A stretch of DNA of 64,000 nucleotides from NCBI GenBank assembly GCA_963921825.1, contig OY997591.1:38275825-38339824 (forward strand). Reading direction: 5' to 3'. The DNA is from Erodium maritimum (lineage: Eukaryota > Streptophyta > Magnoliopsida > Geraniales > Geraniaceae). Below are positions 42,438 through 54,514 of the stretch, one piece after another. The notes below the pieces were generated by a model, which was given only the letters and a program-made list of their open reading frames with translations, was not told the origin of the DNA and ran no database searches. A program made the position numbers and the translations under genes. Every line of letters begins with the position of its first letter. Position 1 is the first letter of the stretch.

Positions 42438-45295
42438 TGTCACGCCCCGAATTCAGTATGACCGAACCCGTAACGCGAACGGTGAGACAATAAAATAATT
42501 TTCAAACATTTTAATAAACCGCTCAAAACAATGTTTTACAACTTAAAATACGTCCAAAACAAGCGGACAAAACCAAAGCTTACGTCGCTAAACTCCCAAA
42601 GACCCGGACTCCTGCTCCCAACTCTTCAAGCTTTGAGAGCTCTCCTAGTCCGTCTCACGACCAGTACCTGTAGGAAAAGCAGCTAGGGGTGAGCGTTCCC
42701 TCACCACCACGGATACCAGACTGACTACGGCATACTAGCAGAAAATGCCGGAAACACCAAAAACAGACAAAACACTGGGGACTACTATCCCCAAACTCAA
42801 GTAACCCGACTGTCACACGAAAACTGTTACTTTCCCCAACCAACTCAAACCCGGACGCGTAATGTAGACCCGACACGGCGGTTACGACCTCCACCAAAGA
42901 CGCAAAAGATAACCACGCAACACCCAAGATCACAAAGGATCACACACAACAATCAAGATCACAAAGGATCGCACACAACAATCAAGATCACAAAGGATCG
43001 CACTCCAGCTACTCAGTGCCGGTTGCTAACGGCTGGGTTTGAGCCTGCCCCACGCAACTTCCCCCGAACACAGTCGGGCCAGGCGGTCGACATGTTAGCG
43101 ATATATACAGCGATACTTTTTTGATAGCTAGTCGGAAGGGGAACCGGCCTTCATCGCCGAAGAAATGCACAACTTTACCGATGGTCAGTCGGAAGGCTAG
43201 CCAACCCCCACGCGCGCGACCACAGTACCCCTTTATCGCAGAAGAATGCACAACTTTACCGATGGTTAGTCGGAAGGCAAGCCAACCCCCACGCGCGCGA
43301 CCACATGACCTCTTTATTGTAAGGCGGGCCCCCAACCTCCATGCAATCACAGTCAACACCCAAGGTTCAACAAATAGCGACACTGATATACGACTCACTA
43401 CCCCTCGGTAGGACAGTCCACAGCAATACAGCTTTAACACCCCACATGCACATATGGCCACCCACGACACCCCAACAGTAAAATACGGGTTCAACACTCC
43501 AATGGCACTCATGGCCACCCACGACACACCAACAGTAATACACAGGTTCTACCCCCAAAGGCACTCATGGCCACCCACGACACACCAACAATAATACACG
43601 GGTTCTACTCCCCGAAGGCAATCATGGCCACCCACGACACACCAACAGTAACATACGGGTTCAACTCCCCACAGGCACTCATGGCCAACCACAAACACAA
43701 ACAAATAAATCAACCTACGGGCACAACCAAAAGCCACAAGTATTTCTAATGTCGATACGTTCACTGATCCTACAACACTACTAAGTGTCACATGCATTTC
43801 TATTGTTCGATACGTGTGTATCCTACGACACCACCAAGTGTCGCCTACCTTTCTATTGTTCGATAAATTTACTTATCCTACGACACCACTAAGTGTCACA
43901 TGCATTTCTATTGTTCGATACACTTTCCCAAAAGTCCACGACCACTCGCCTAGCTTCCCCTTTCCACGGTTGTCGGTACGATCTACCAAGATCACAATTA
44001 CAACACTTTTTAAGTTCGCAGGCAAAAACTGAATTTAAAGAATTAGACGCCCAAACGCAACCCCGGTAATGTAGATCACTCCCAAACTTCCCAATTACTC
44101 GACATTGTCAACAACGGGCCCGGAAAGGAGCGATTCGCCTAGCTCGGCGAATCTGCCGGGGATTGGAAAACGCCCTTCCTGGGCTCCAAAAATTCCCGTT
44201 TTCGTTTCTACGATCTTAGAATAATTCAAGGGTTCCAATGCAATCAACGGAATCAATTTCCGACTTCCGAGCGATTTAATTCGCGTTTGAAGTTTCTAAA
44301 CCCGAAATTCCCAACTTTCACAATTTAATTCCAAAATTCGTTCCGGGTGTGAATTAACGACTTGGGGTTCGTCCAAAACCACCCGAAGACTCGTGGGAGG
44401 CTGGACCGATTTTGGGTCGGTTCACCACAGTGGTGGCCGGTCCTAGCTCCGGCCAGCCACCACCCATGGTGGTCGGAGTTCCCCCGAGCCTTCGGTCACC
44501 GGAATCCGGTCATTCTTCGCCCCAAAACGTCTCTGACGAACTCCACACCTCAACTCATCCATAGTTACCTCGTTTCAACACAACCCTAACTTTTAAACGT
44601 ACCAAAACGAAAATCGATTAGGTGCTCACCGTAGGGAATGACGATGGGAGCTCGATTCTTCAACCGTTGAGACGATCTGTTGGTTGGATCGTCGGGAAAT
44701 CCCAAAACCATACACTTTTCTTCCCTTTTCTTTTTCCTTTTCTCTCTTCTTCTTCTTCTCTCTTCTTTCTCTCTCTATTTCTTCCTTTTTTTAATATGGC
44801 CAAACCCCCCCTTGCCGCTTGCCTTTGTGTTGTTCAAAAATACCTAACTCCACCACTTGTGTGACATGTGGGAAGTGGGTCCCATCCTTTAAACAAAATA
44901 TCTTGGAGATATTTTTCTATCACATTCGCGCAATTCGGCCGTCTCGGGCCCCGAACGGACCCATTTTCCAGGAAATTATGAAATTTCACGGGCTACAAAG
45001 AAACGGCTCAACTAAGACCGCTGTAACGACGACCAAGCTTTTTGGATCCAAAACGAGCCTCGAACGGACCAAAACGTCGCTCGGTTGACTTTTCTGGTAA
45101 AAAGTCAACCTTTCCCAAATTGGTCAAAAAGTTGCCATGAGTCCCCCAGAACTCATTTTGGTCGACATCAGGGTCAATTTAAGTCCGACATGACCCTCGG
45201 GTCAAATTTAGGTTCATTTAGGTGTCTGCCCAAATTTTTTAAATTTTCCTGTTTTTCGTCGATTTGACTAGCGTTGACCGGGAGCGGTTCTTACA
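42438..45295 (-). repeat. 5' LTR of element C
   Basis: 2,858 bp, minus strand TGTAAGAACCGCTCCCGG to GGGGCGTGACA. It is shorter than its partner because of missing minisatellite units and a loss near 43920 (gttcgatacactttcc). It carries the same splice-like pair (42668-44629). By eye divergence from the 3' LTR is clearly greater than that between the Copia LTR pairs, so C is older than A and B. Confidence 0.9.
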
Positions 45296-45300
45296 TATAT

Positions 45301-45366
45301 GCTCCTTGCTCAAGAGCTGGCAGAAAAAACCTTTTGTTTGATATTCAAGAGTTTATCAGCACTCTA
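45301..45366 (+). pseudogene. Third LINE ORF2, endonuclease middle piece
   Basis: These 66 bp between element C and solo LTR D continue the endonuclease after INIYA with PCSRAGRKNLLFDIQEFIST, the block that follows the NVYAP motif. They end with ctcta (45362-45366), the target duplication of D. Confidence 0.8.
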
Positions 45367-45946
45367 TGTAAGGACCGTTCCTTTTCAACGCCAGTCTATC
45401 GGCGGAAAAACGGAAAATTTTAAAATTTTGGACACCGACTTAAATGAACCTAAAATTGACCCCGAGGGTCATATCGGACTTAAGTTGACCTCGATATCGA
45501 CCAAACTGAGTTCTGGGTGACTCAGGCAACTTTTTGACCAAACTGGGGAAAGTGATTTTTTGCCGAAAAAGTCAACCGAGCGACGTTTTGGTCCATTTGA
45601 GGCCCGATTTGGATCCTAAAAGCTTAGCCGTCGTTACAACGGTCTTAGTTGGGCGTTTCCTTGTAGGACGCGAAATTTCATGATTTCTTGGAAAATGGGC
45701 CCGCACGGGGCCCGAGTCGACCGAATTTCGCGAATTTGACTGAAAAATATCTACAAAGATATTTTCTAACTAGTGGGACCCATTGGCAATTGTCATAAAG
45801 GTGGTGGATTGGAGTTGAAAGGAAAATTGTGTCCTTGGACTTTATATTTAAGACAAAGGGTAAAGAGAGGGTATTATGGTCACTTTGATGGGTTGTAGTT
45901 TTAAAACAAAATTAAAAGGATGGAGAGGGTGATGCTCGGCCACAAA

Positions 45947-45955
45947 TATAAAAAG
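45947..45955 (+). promoter_or_regulatory. Candidate TATA box of LTR D
   Basis: TATAAAAAG lies about 580 bp into the LTR, just before an AG-rich run and about 145 bp upstream of the donor-like CTACG/GTAAG. Position and context suit an RNA polymerase II promoter; no start site can be seen directly. Confidence 0.35.
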
Positions 45956-47907
45956 AGAGGGAGAAGAGAGAGAAAGAAGAGAGAAAAGGGGAAGGAGAGA
46001 AAAGGAGAAGAAGGTGTAGGTTTTTGGTGTTTCCCGACGATCCGACCGACGGATTGTCTCATTTCTCGCGTAATCGAGGTCCTCTCAGCGTTCCCTACGG
46101 TAAGAACCCGAAATTTTCTCATTTCGACGTGTTTGAATTCTAGGGTTTTGGTTAGAATTGGTTTAAAGATGAATGGTTGAGGTTTGGGGTTCGTTAGGAA
46201 CGTTTTTGGGCGAAAATGAGCGTTTTCCGGTGTGGCCGTGTGGGGCCCACTTGGCCGGGCCTCGGGTTTTTCGTGTCCGGGTGGTCTTGGATGATCCCCG
46301 AGTCGATAATTCACACCCGGAACGAATTATGGAATTAATTTGTGAGAATTCGGAAATTTGGGTTAGAAACTTTAAACACGGAATTAAATTGCTCGGGTAT
46401 CATAAATTGATTCCGTCAAATGCGTTGGAACATACGAATTATTTTAGGATCATAGAAACGAAAATGGGAATTTTCGGAGACTCGAAAGGGCGTTTTCTGA
46501 TCCCGGGCAGATTCGCCGAGCCAGGCGAATCGGGCCTTTCCGGGCCCATTGTTGACAATGTCGAGTAATTGGGAAGCTTGGGTGCGATCGGCATTGTCGG
46601 GGTGGCATTTGGGCGTTAAGTTCATTAAATTCGGTTTTTCCTGCATATTTAAAAAGTGTACTATTTTTTTGATCATGTTAGATCGTGCCACCGACCGTGG
46701 AAAGAGGAGGCTAAGCGGGTGATCGTGAGCATTTCCGGAGCGTGAGCATCGCACTTGGAACGCTTTACGAGGTAGGGAAAAGTAGCCGGATATCGGCTTT
46801 GACTAGGGAAAGTTATTAGTAGAAATGCATGTGACACTTGGTGGTGTCGTAGGATAAGTGAACTTATCGAACAATAGAAATGCATGTGACACTTGGTGGT
46901 GTCGTAGGATAAGTGAACTCATCGAACAATAGAAATGCATGTGACACTTGATGGTGTCGTAGGATAAGTGAACGTATCGAACAATAGAAATGCATGTGGC
47001 ACTTGGTGGTGCCGTAGGTTAAGTAAACTTACCGTGCGATAGGAATCACATGTGGGCACCTGGTTGTGCCCGTAGGTTGAGTGAACTGATTGTGTTTGTG
47101 TGTGGCCATGTGTGCCTGTGGGGTATTGAACCCGTTTGTTGTTGGCTGACTTGCTGAGTGGTAGTTAGTCGTGATGTTAATTTTTCTAATTGCGGAGTAT
47201 TTTGTGATATTTGGTTGTGATTGTGATTGTTCTGGTGATACTTGGATGAGCTGTGCCCGAGAGGTGTTTCGTACCTTCCGATGCGTGACCGGTAAAGTGC
47301 CGAGGGCTGTGTTCCCCAAGAGGTGTGTTGTACCTTCCGGCGCGCGATTGGTAAAGTGCTGAGGCTTGAGCTATGCCCGAGAGGTGTGTCGTACTTTCCG
47401 ATGTGCGACCGGTAAAGTGTCGAGGGCTGTGTTCCCCATGAGGTGTGTCGTACCTTCCGACCCGCGATCGGTAAAGTGTTGAGGCTTGAGGTTTTGCGAT
47501 GAAGGAGAGGCCCTCCTTCCGACTAGGAATCGGAAAAGTGTTGCTATGTGCCGCGATGAGGTTGACAGCCTGGCCCGACTGTGTGTCGGGGAAAGTGCGT
47601 GGGGGTAGTGCCAGGCCCAGCCGGATTGCTACCGGAAACTGTGCAGTATGTGTGTTGATCCTTTGTGATCTTGCCTGCATTATGTGTGTTGATATTGTTT
47701 ATATTGCGTGACTTTGTTCATGATTGTGTTTGTTTGTAAAGGTCGTAAGTTCTGTGTTAAAGGGTGAGGTCTTGGGTTAGAGACTCATCAATAACCTACG
47801 GTGGTGATATAACACCTCTGTGTGAGGGTCTCACCACAGAGAGGGGTTATGGTTGATGCGCTGCAACGCAGTACGAACTAGGTTTCCCCTACGTGAACGG
47901 GTTGTTC

Positions 47908-48110
47908 GAGGTTTCCCTCACGTGAACGGGTGGTTTGAGGTTTCCCTCACGTGAGCGGGTTGTTTGAGGTTTCCCTCACGTGAACGGGTGGTTTGAGGTT
48001 TCCCTCACGTGAACGTGTTGTTTGAGGTTTCCCTCACGTGAATGGGTGGTTTGAGGTTTCCCTCACGTGAGTGGGTTGTTTGATGTTTCCCCTATGTGAT
48101 CAGGTAGTTG
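47908..48110 (+). repeat. 29-bp tandem repeat with a CACGTG box per unit
   Basis: About seven units begin GAGGTTTCCCTCACGTGA (47908, 47937 and onward), with GGGTGGTTT or GGGTTGTTT at the end. Each unit centres on the palindrome TCACGTGA, which contains the G-box CACGTG recognised by plant bZIP and bHLH factors. The last unit decays to cctatgtgatc. A similar array lies inverted at about 41090-41300. Confidence 0.85.
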
Positions 48111-49040
48111 AGGTATTGATGTTGGAACAAATAGTGATTTACTTAGTTGAGAACATGATCCCCGTTTTGAGGTTTCCCCTACGTGATCGGGTAATTGGGG
48201 TGTTGATATGGTGAGCAATAGTGTTTTGCTTAGTTGAGAATATGATCCCCATTCGAGGTTTCCCTTACGTGAGAGAGTATTTGAGGTATTTATATCGTTA
48301 GCAGTTGTGACGGTTTGGCCTGTTTAGATTGGTAAGTTGTTGATGCTTTACTAGTATGCCCTAATCGAACGGGTATCCGTGGAGGTGAGCGGAACGCTCA
48401 TCCTCTTTACTACTTTTTCCGCAGGCCTCTGAGGTAGGGACGAGTAGCGAATACTGGTTTGGTTACGGAAAGTTACAAGTAAATGCACATAGGATCGTGT
48501 GAGGGCTGTGCTTTACCTTGTCGGTGTGACTAATGACATGGTTGTTCGGTCTCTGATTTGGGGTCTCCATTACGTGCACGGGTCTTAGAAGGTTGGGGGG
48601 AAATTGACAGTGATTTTTGTGACAGTCGGGTTTAACATGTGATTTGGGGTAGTAGTCCCCTGTGCTATTGTTTGTTGCCGATGTTCCCTGCATTTCTGCT
48701 GGTATGCGGTAGTCAGTCGGGTGTCCGTGGTGGTGAGCAAAACGCTCACCCTTTGCTGCTTTTCCTACAAGTACCGTTCGCGAGGCGGACTAGGAGGATC
48801 TCTCGAGGCTTGAAGAGCTGGGAGCGAGAGTCCGCGTTGTTGGGGTTGTCTAGCGACGTACACTCATGTTTTAGTGTTCTTTCGTTTTTTTAAATTAATA
48901 CTCGGTTGTAAAAATATTGTTTTGATTAATAAAGGTGGTGCTGTTAAAGCGGTTTAATAAACTATTTGAGACTTTGTTTTACTTGCTTCACCGTTCGCGT
49001 TCTGGGTTTTGTTATACTAAATTCGGGGTGTGACACTCTA

Positions 49041-49594
49041 GCTCTTGTTCCTTACTCTTGTTAGGAGATGACTTTAATGTACTCTCTCTATTTCAGATAG
49101 AGCAGTGTAGAGACCTTATTCCTCTAATATGCTGGAATTTCAAAATTTTATAAACAATTTGGGGTTAGTTTATTTGCCCTTACAAAGTGGTAAATATACT
49201 TTGTTTGGAAGGGGTTCAAGTGCTTCAAAATTAGACAGATTCCTCTTGTATATGGATTTTCTAACTTATAATGCTTTCACCCAAACTGCCCTCCTAAGAT
49301 GTATTTTAGATCAGACCAATTATGCTTTTTGATAATATGGTAGATTGGGGGCCAAAACCCTTCAAATTTTTGAATGTATGGACAGAAGATGGAAGATTTC
49401 TTAGTGCAGTAAATGCCTTTTGGCAATCCTTTCAAGTTGATGGCTTGCCTCATTATGTCTTATGGATGAAGTTGAAGATGCTCAAAGACAAGCTCAAAGA
49501 ATGGTATATGCAAGTCTTTGACTTTCTAGATACTCAAATCACTGATTTAATCTCCTCTATTGATCAGCAGGATAATGTGTTGAATAGTAGAAAG
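49041..49594 (+). pseudogene. Third LINE ORF2, endonuclease C-terminal part
   Basis: The domain resumes with LGDDFNVLS near 49062-49090 (the GDFN motif), NFINNLGLVYLPLQSGKYTL, GRGSSASKLDRFLLYMDFL and a decayed form of the SDHRPI block near 49305-49320 (DQTNYAF). Then MVDWGPKPFKFLNVWTEDG and LKMLKDKLKEWYMQVFDFLD follow, the linker before reverse transcriptase. Frame changes near 49060 and 49332 show decay. It is cut at 49594 by a Copia LTR. The same region of the other LINE (1-664) is also cut by this Copia family. Confidence 0.85.
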
Positions 49595-50737
49595 TGTTAG
49601 TCTTAGTGCCCGAAGTTCAATCCTAAATGTCCAAATGTATATATCATCGTTAGCAATAAAATTAAAGCGGCTTTATATTAATTATGTGTTGGAGTAATAT
49701 ATCGATGTGTGCTCTGATCTATGCCCAACATGCGAATAGAACCATAGATCGAGATAGATCACACTCGATGGGTCCCTAGTCAACAATGCTTCACTAGAAG
49801 CGACTAGTGTGAAAGATGGCTCTTTATGGCTTACATTCTGTTGGTCATTGGAATGGGATTCCGGAGTCTGATCATAGATATCATGTGGGACATGATATTA
49901 CCTGACATGAATATGTTCCATAGATCAAGTCATGAACATATTCATTGTCGTAGCTTGTCATGTATCCTTAGACCATGGAGTCTTTGTGATCGTTATGCAG
50001 TAAACAATTGAGTTTGACCTGAGCCTAACGTTATCCGTAACAGGGATTCCATAACAGCCAAGATTGGCTTGGGATGGACTGCATAAGTGACACGAAAGAC
50101 GGCTAAGGGATTTATCCCTCATACTACGGTATGGGAAAGATATCAGTTCTCGGCCGCATGATCGAGAGTGACTGAAAGAATAGCATGGCCATGCACATGA
50201 TACTAGGTATCATATATTCAGTCATCTCACATATCAAGGAACATTGATTGAGAATAATAAGGATGACAACTCTATGCCTTATCTCAATCAGGATATCGGA
50301 GATAAAAGGATAATGACAGGGACGACGAAAAGGATAGAATCGACAGGGTCGATTCGTTATGTAGTGTCGGGCAATACTAAAGTCTCGTTAGTTGCCACTT
50401 AAATATGATCAAGTAAAATGGGATTTTACGTTGATGTATTGACATGCATAAACCTAACGGTCACACCGGAGGGTGAAACTCATTGACACATTTATGGAGA
50501 ATGGCCAAAAGCGAGTTGTCTCGGGACATGACCAAAATTGGGTTTTGGTCATGTGCACGTAAGTGAGTAGGACATTACGGATCGAGAAAAGGCTTGGAGT
50601 CTTGGGATTGATCGCGTCGGATAATGTTGGACATTTCCGGTTTGGAAGGCTTGGAGGCGATGAGCGAATCACGAGACCTCGTTGGAAATGGCCACGGGCC
50701 ATGCTCCAAGAGGAACATGAAAGGCCCATGTAACCAA
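49595..50737 (+). repeat. Copia LTR, left 1,143 bp, cut by element E
   Basis: Begins TGTTAGTCTTAGTGCCCG and follows the Copia A/B LTR to about two thirds of its length. It carries many more differences than the other copies (for example a short deletion after gatatta near 49900), so it is older. It stops at gtaaccaa, where element E starts. The preceding gaaag (49590-49594) is the candidate left target duplication; the right end lies outside the window. Confidence 0.92.
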
Positions 50738-53457
50738 TGTAATAACCACTCCCGGTCAACACCAGTCAAACCTGCGAAAAACAGGAAAATTTAAAAATTT
50801 TAAGACAGACACTTAATTGAACCTAAAATTGACCCGAGGGTCATACCGGACTTAAGTTGACCCCTATATCGACCAAAGTGAGTTCCGGGGGACTCAGGGC
50901 AACTTTCTGATCAGTTCGGAAAATGTTGACTTTTCGCTGAAAAAGTCAATCGAGCGACGTTTTGGTCCATTCGAGGACCGTTTTGGATCCAAAAAGCTTA
51001 GCCGTTGTCGTAGTGGTCTTATTTGAGCCATTTCCTTGTAGCCCATCAAGTTTCGTAATTTCTTGGAAAAAGTGCCCGTTCAGGGCCCGAAACGTCCGAA
51101 TTTCGCGAATTTGATTGGAGATATTTTCCAAAAAGGTGTGGGACCCAACTTGCCACATGTCACCAAAGGGGTGGGGTTAGGTAATTTTGAAGCAAGACAA
51201 GGAGAGAAGGGGGGAAAGGTTCGGCCATTAATCAAAAAAAAAAGGAAAAAAATTAGAAAAGAAGAGAGTTTTAGAGAAAGAAGGAGAAGAAAGAAAAAGA
51301 GAAGTGTTCTTGAGGATTTATGACGTTTCCCTTCCATCCAACCATTGGATCATCACAAAGCTAGGAGAATCGAACTCCCCTTGACAATCTCTACGGTGAG
51401 CAACTATCCGATCTTCGTTTTGGTTAAGTTCAAAAGTTAGGGTTTGATTAAAATGAGTAGTTTATGGTGGAAATGAGGTGTGGGGATTGTTGGAGATGTT
51501 TTGGAGACGTTTAGGGGTGAAGAGGGACGTTTTCCCGATGACCGGGAGCTCGGGGGGGAGCTCCGGCCACCATAGGGGTGGCCGGCCGACCATGGGGTGG
51601 CTGGCCGGAGCTAGGGCCGGCCACCACCATGATGGGCCGGGCCCATTTGAGCCCTATCCACCCACGGCCAAGGTGGGCCGGGTGGGGCCCACTTGCTCGG
51701 GTTTTGTGTTCGGGTGGTTTAGAACGTTCCCCGGATCATTAATCTACAACCGGATCGAATTTTGGAATTAAATTGTGAAAGTTGTAATTGACGGGTTTAG
51801 AAACTTGAAAAGCTAATTAAATTACTCGGAAGTCAGAATTCGATTCCGTCGAGTGCCTAGGAAGCCTTGAATTATTCTAAGATCGTAGAAATGAAAACGG
51901 GAATTTTCGGAGCCCCGGAAGGGCGTTTCCCGAACCCGGGTAGTGAAGGGAAAGCTAGGCGAGTGACCGAGATCACGCCGGAGCTTATTTTGTGCGCTTT
52001 GGAGAAAGCATACGTGGTAGGGAAAAATAGCCGGATCTCGGCCCTGACTAGGGAAAGTTAACAGTAGAATTGCATGTGACACCAGGGTGTCGTGGGTTAA
52101 GTAGGTTTATTGAGTATTAGAAGGTCAGGCGACACCGGGTAGTGACGTTTGATACGGGAACGTATCGAACATTAGAAATGCATGTGACACTTAGAATTAC
52201 TGGAGGCATATGACCATGCCCGGACATTTATTTTACTCTTGTGTCTTGGGTGGCCATGAGAGCCCGTATTTTGCTGTTGTGTCTTGGGTGGCCATGAGAG
52301 CCCGTGCTTTACTGTTGTGTCTTGGGTGGCCATGAGAGCCCGTGTTTTACCGTTGGTGTCTTGGGTGGCCATGAGTGCCCGTGGGATTGTTGAGCCCGTG
52401 AGTTATTGTCGGTGTGTCTTGGGAGGCCGTGAGTGCTCGTGGGGTTGTTGAGCCCGTGAGTTACTGTTGGTGTGTCTTGGGAGGCCGTGAGTGCCCGTGG
52501 GGTTGTTGAGTCCGTGTTTTACTGTTGGTGTCTTGGGTGGCCATGAGTGCCTGTGGAGTGTTAAACCAGAGTTGTTGCTGTGTGTTGAACTTTGCTTGTG
52601 ATTGTGATTGTGGTTACCTGAGGTTGGAGACCCGACTTTGTGTCGGGGAAGTTGCGTGAGGTGTGGCTAGCCACCCGACTGAGATCGGGGAGAGGTTGTG
52701 GGCTAGCCTCCCGACTGGGATCGGGAGAAGGTGCGCGTGGGTGTGGCTAGCCTGCCGACTAAGATCGGGGATAGGGGAGAGGTTGTGGGCTAGCCTCCCG
52801 ACTGAGATCGGGAGAAGTTGCGCGAAAGGTCGAGCGCCTGACCTGACTGGGATCGGTAAAGGGCGAGAGAGAGAGGGGTTACTGAGCAGCTGGCGTGCAA
52901 TCCTTTGTGATCTTGTTTGGTGTGCAATCCTTTGTGATCTTGGGTGTTGCGAGGTTGTCTGTCGTGTCTTTGGAGGAGGTCGTCAATCGTTGTGTTGGGT
53001 CTACATTACGTGTCCGAGTGTTGAATCGGTTGAGGAAAGTAACAGTGTGTGTGTGTGTTGGTCGGGTTACTTGAGTTGGGGATAGTGATTCTCGGTGTTT
53101 GGGTTGTTGTTGGTGTTACCGGCATTGTCTGCTAAGTATTCCGTAGTCAGTCTGTTGTCCGTGGTGGTGAGCGAACGCTCACCCCTAACTGCTTTTCCTA
53201 CTGGTACCGGTCGCAGGTTGGACTAGGTGAGCTTCCGAAGCTTGAAGAGCTAGGAGCGGGATTCTGGGTTTAGTTTTGAGTCTAGCGACGTATACCTTGT
53301 TTTTTGTCCATTTGTTGGGACGTACGTTTAAGTTGTAAATGATTATTTTGTTGAACAAATGGTGATTTTAAAGTGATTTATGTAAAAAGTTTCAAAATGT
53401 TTTATTGTTCTAAACGTTCGCGTCCCGAGTTCGGTTCACTAAAATTGGGGCGTGACA
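50738..53457 (+). repeat. 5' LTR of element E
   Basis: 2,720 bp, TGTAATAACCACTCCC to TTGGGGCGTGACA. It includes a GC-rich hairpin region (51550-51630), the donor-like CTCTACG/GTGAGC at 51389-51401, the minisatellite with TTGGGTGGCCATGAG (52220-52570), and TTTTCCTACTG/GTACC at 53193-53208, where other copies have CAG. A stretch of about 150 bp present in the 3' LTR (63340-63540) is deleted here near 51940. Confidence 0.92.
52220..52570 (+). repeat. Minisatellite in LTR of element E
   Basis: Units of about 40 and 57 bp built on TTGGGTGGCCATGAGAGCCC and GGGGTTGTTGAGCCCGTGAG. The same array starts again at about 63870 in the 3' LTR. Confidence 0.85.
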
Positions 53458-54514
53458 GCTTGGTATCAGAGCTTGAGGTTTCACACCTCGGACTGTACGT
53501 CAATTAGGTGGGGAGAGTCGAGTCAGTGACGTCCCGTCGTGCGTTGGGTACGCAGGTCGGAACCGTGTGTAGACCCGTTGTGTTTGAGTCTTGTTTGTGT
53601 TTGTGTGTATGTGCAATGTTTTATTGTTGGCATACTGATTGTTTGTTGCTGCGTGAAACGTTTTTAAGCTGTCGCGACTGGACTCAGGAGTGCTCCTGTA
53701 GTCGAACGTGACGGTGTTGACATCAATGGGTACAATGTAGTTCGGGGACGCCTGGACCGAGTTGTAACTACGTGATGTCAAGAAATGAAGTTTTATAATG
53801 AAAAGGAAAGGCTTTAAAAATTGTTTGGCCTTGTGGGCGTACTTTGAAATTGGTTGGCCCGGTGGGTGTGTTTTGATTTTAATTGGCCCTGTGGGCGTGT
53901 TTTGATTTTGGTTGGCCCGATGGGCGTGGTTCGGTGTTGGTTGGCCCGGTGGGCGAGTGTTGTTGTGTTGTTGTTTGGCCGTGTCGGCTTATGATTGAGG
54001 TTGGGGAGGCTTGTGTTTGGTCTTGTGTTGTACGTGTGTGGGTAAATTGTGGGTCGAGCGTGTGTGTCGTTCCAGGTTTCTTTTGAGGTTAAAAAGGAGT
54101 AAGGGTCGAGTTTGAAACGTTTTTGGAAAACTGGCCTGCGCGAGTGTCACGGACCCTGTCACGGATCCGTGACGGAGCAGCGCATTTTGGCAGTTTTAGA
54201 GCCTTTGTCACGGCACCGTGACCCCAACCGTGACGGGGTCTGTCACAGGTCCGTGACCCCTGTCTTTTTCACCGTCTTGTTTACGCAGTTTTCGTGTTGT
54301 TGTTCCGTGACTTGTGCACGTTTGTGCGGTCTATTTGAGGTCTCTTTACGTATTATTATAATTAAAGTATTAATAGCGTGAGCGGTGTGACGTTTAGTAA
54401 CGAGTACGCTAGAGTAGGCATAGACCGTGAGAACGCTAGTATTTTGAGCATATTGTCGTTATATAAGTTCGCAAACTAAACGTTTGCGTGTATCCGTGCA
54501 GAGGATACTGACAC
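53458..54514 (+). other. Element E leader with primer site and palindrome cluster
   Basis: TGGTATCAGAGCTTG at 53461 is the Met-tRNA primer site. The leader carries units of TTGGCCCGGTGGGCGTG (53820-53970) and a cluster of palindromes (54145-54265): GTCACGGATCCGTGAC at 54158-54173 is a perfect 16-bp palindrome, and GTCACGGCACCGTGAC near 54207 has 7-bp arms. TATCCGTGCAG/AGG just before the gag ATG is acceptor-like. Confidence 0.75.

Larger units (their letters stand above)
31073..45295 (-). mobile_element. Ty3-gypsy element C (Tekay-like), rearranged
   Basis: The element is flanked by the perfect duplication tatat (31068-31072, 45296-45300) and lies in the LINE endonuclease. On the minus strand: LTR (45295-42438), Met-tRNA primer site, leader, a fragment of a D-like LTR where gag should be, protease, reverse transcriptase with RNase H, solo LTR F, integrase remnant, chromodomain, LTR (34185-31073). 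It lacks gag, part of reverse transcriptase, most of integrase and the polypurine tract. LTRs of about 3 kb and the chromodomain fit the Tekay (Del) clade; that is inference. Confidence 0.9.
45367..49035 (+). repeat. Solo LTR D (Tekay-like), 3.67 kb
   Basis: This 3,669-bp LTR runs TGTAAGGACCGTTCC to GGGGTGTGACA and is flanked by the perfect duplication ctcta (45362-45366, 49036-49040). No internal region is present. It has a TATA-like TATAAAAAG at 45947-45955 followed by an AG-rich leader, CCCTACG/GTAAGAACC at 46093-46108, and the acceptor-like TTTTTCCGCAG/GCC at 48414-48427. Arrays include about 54-bp units (46820-47040), about 60-bp units with GTAAAGTG (47255-47490) and 29-bp CACGTG units (47908-48110). 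No gene is seen; open frames are incidental. Confidence 0.92.

Noticed and set aside
47908..48110. CRISPR-like array of repeats with short spacers
   Set aside because: The unit is a continuous 29-bp minisatellite with no unique spacers, inside a plant retrotransposon LTR. The same applies to arrays at 37140, 41090, 52220 and 60216.
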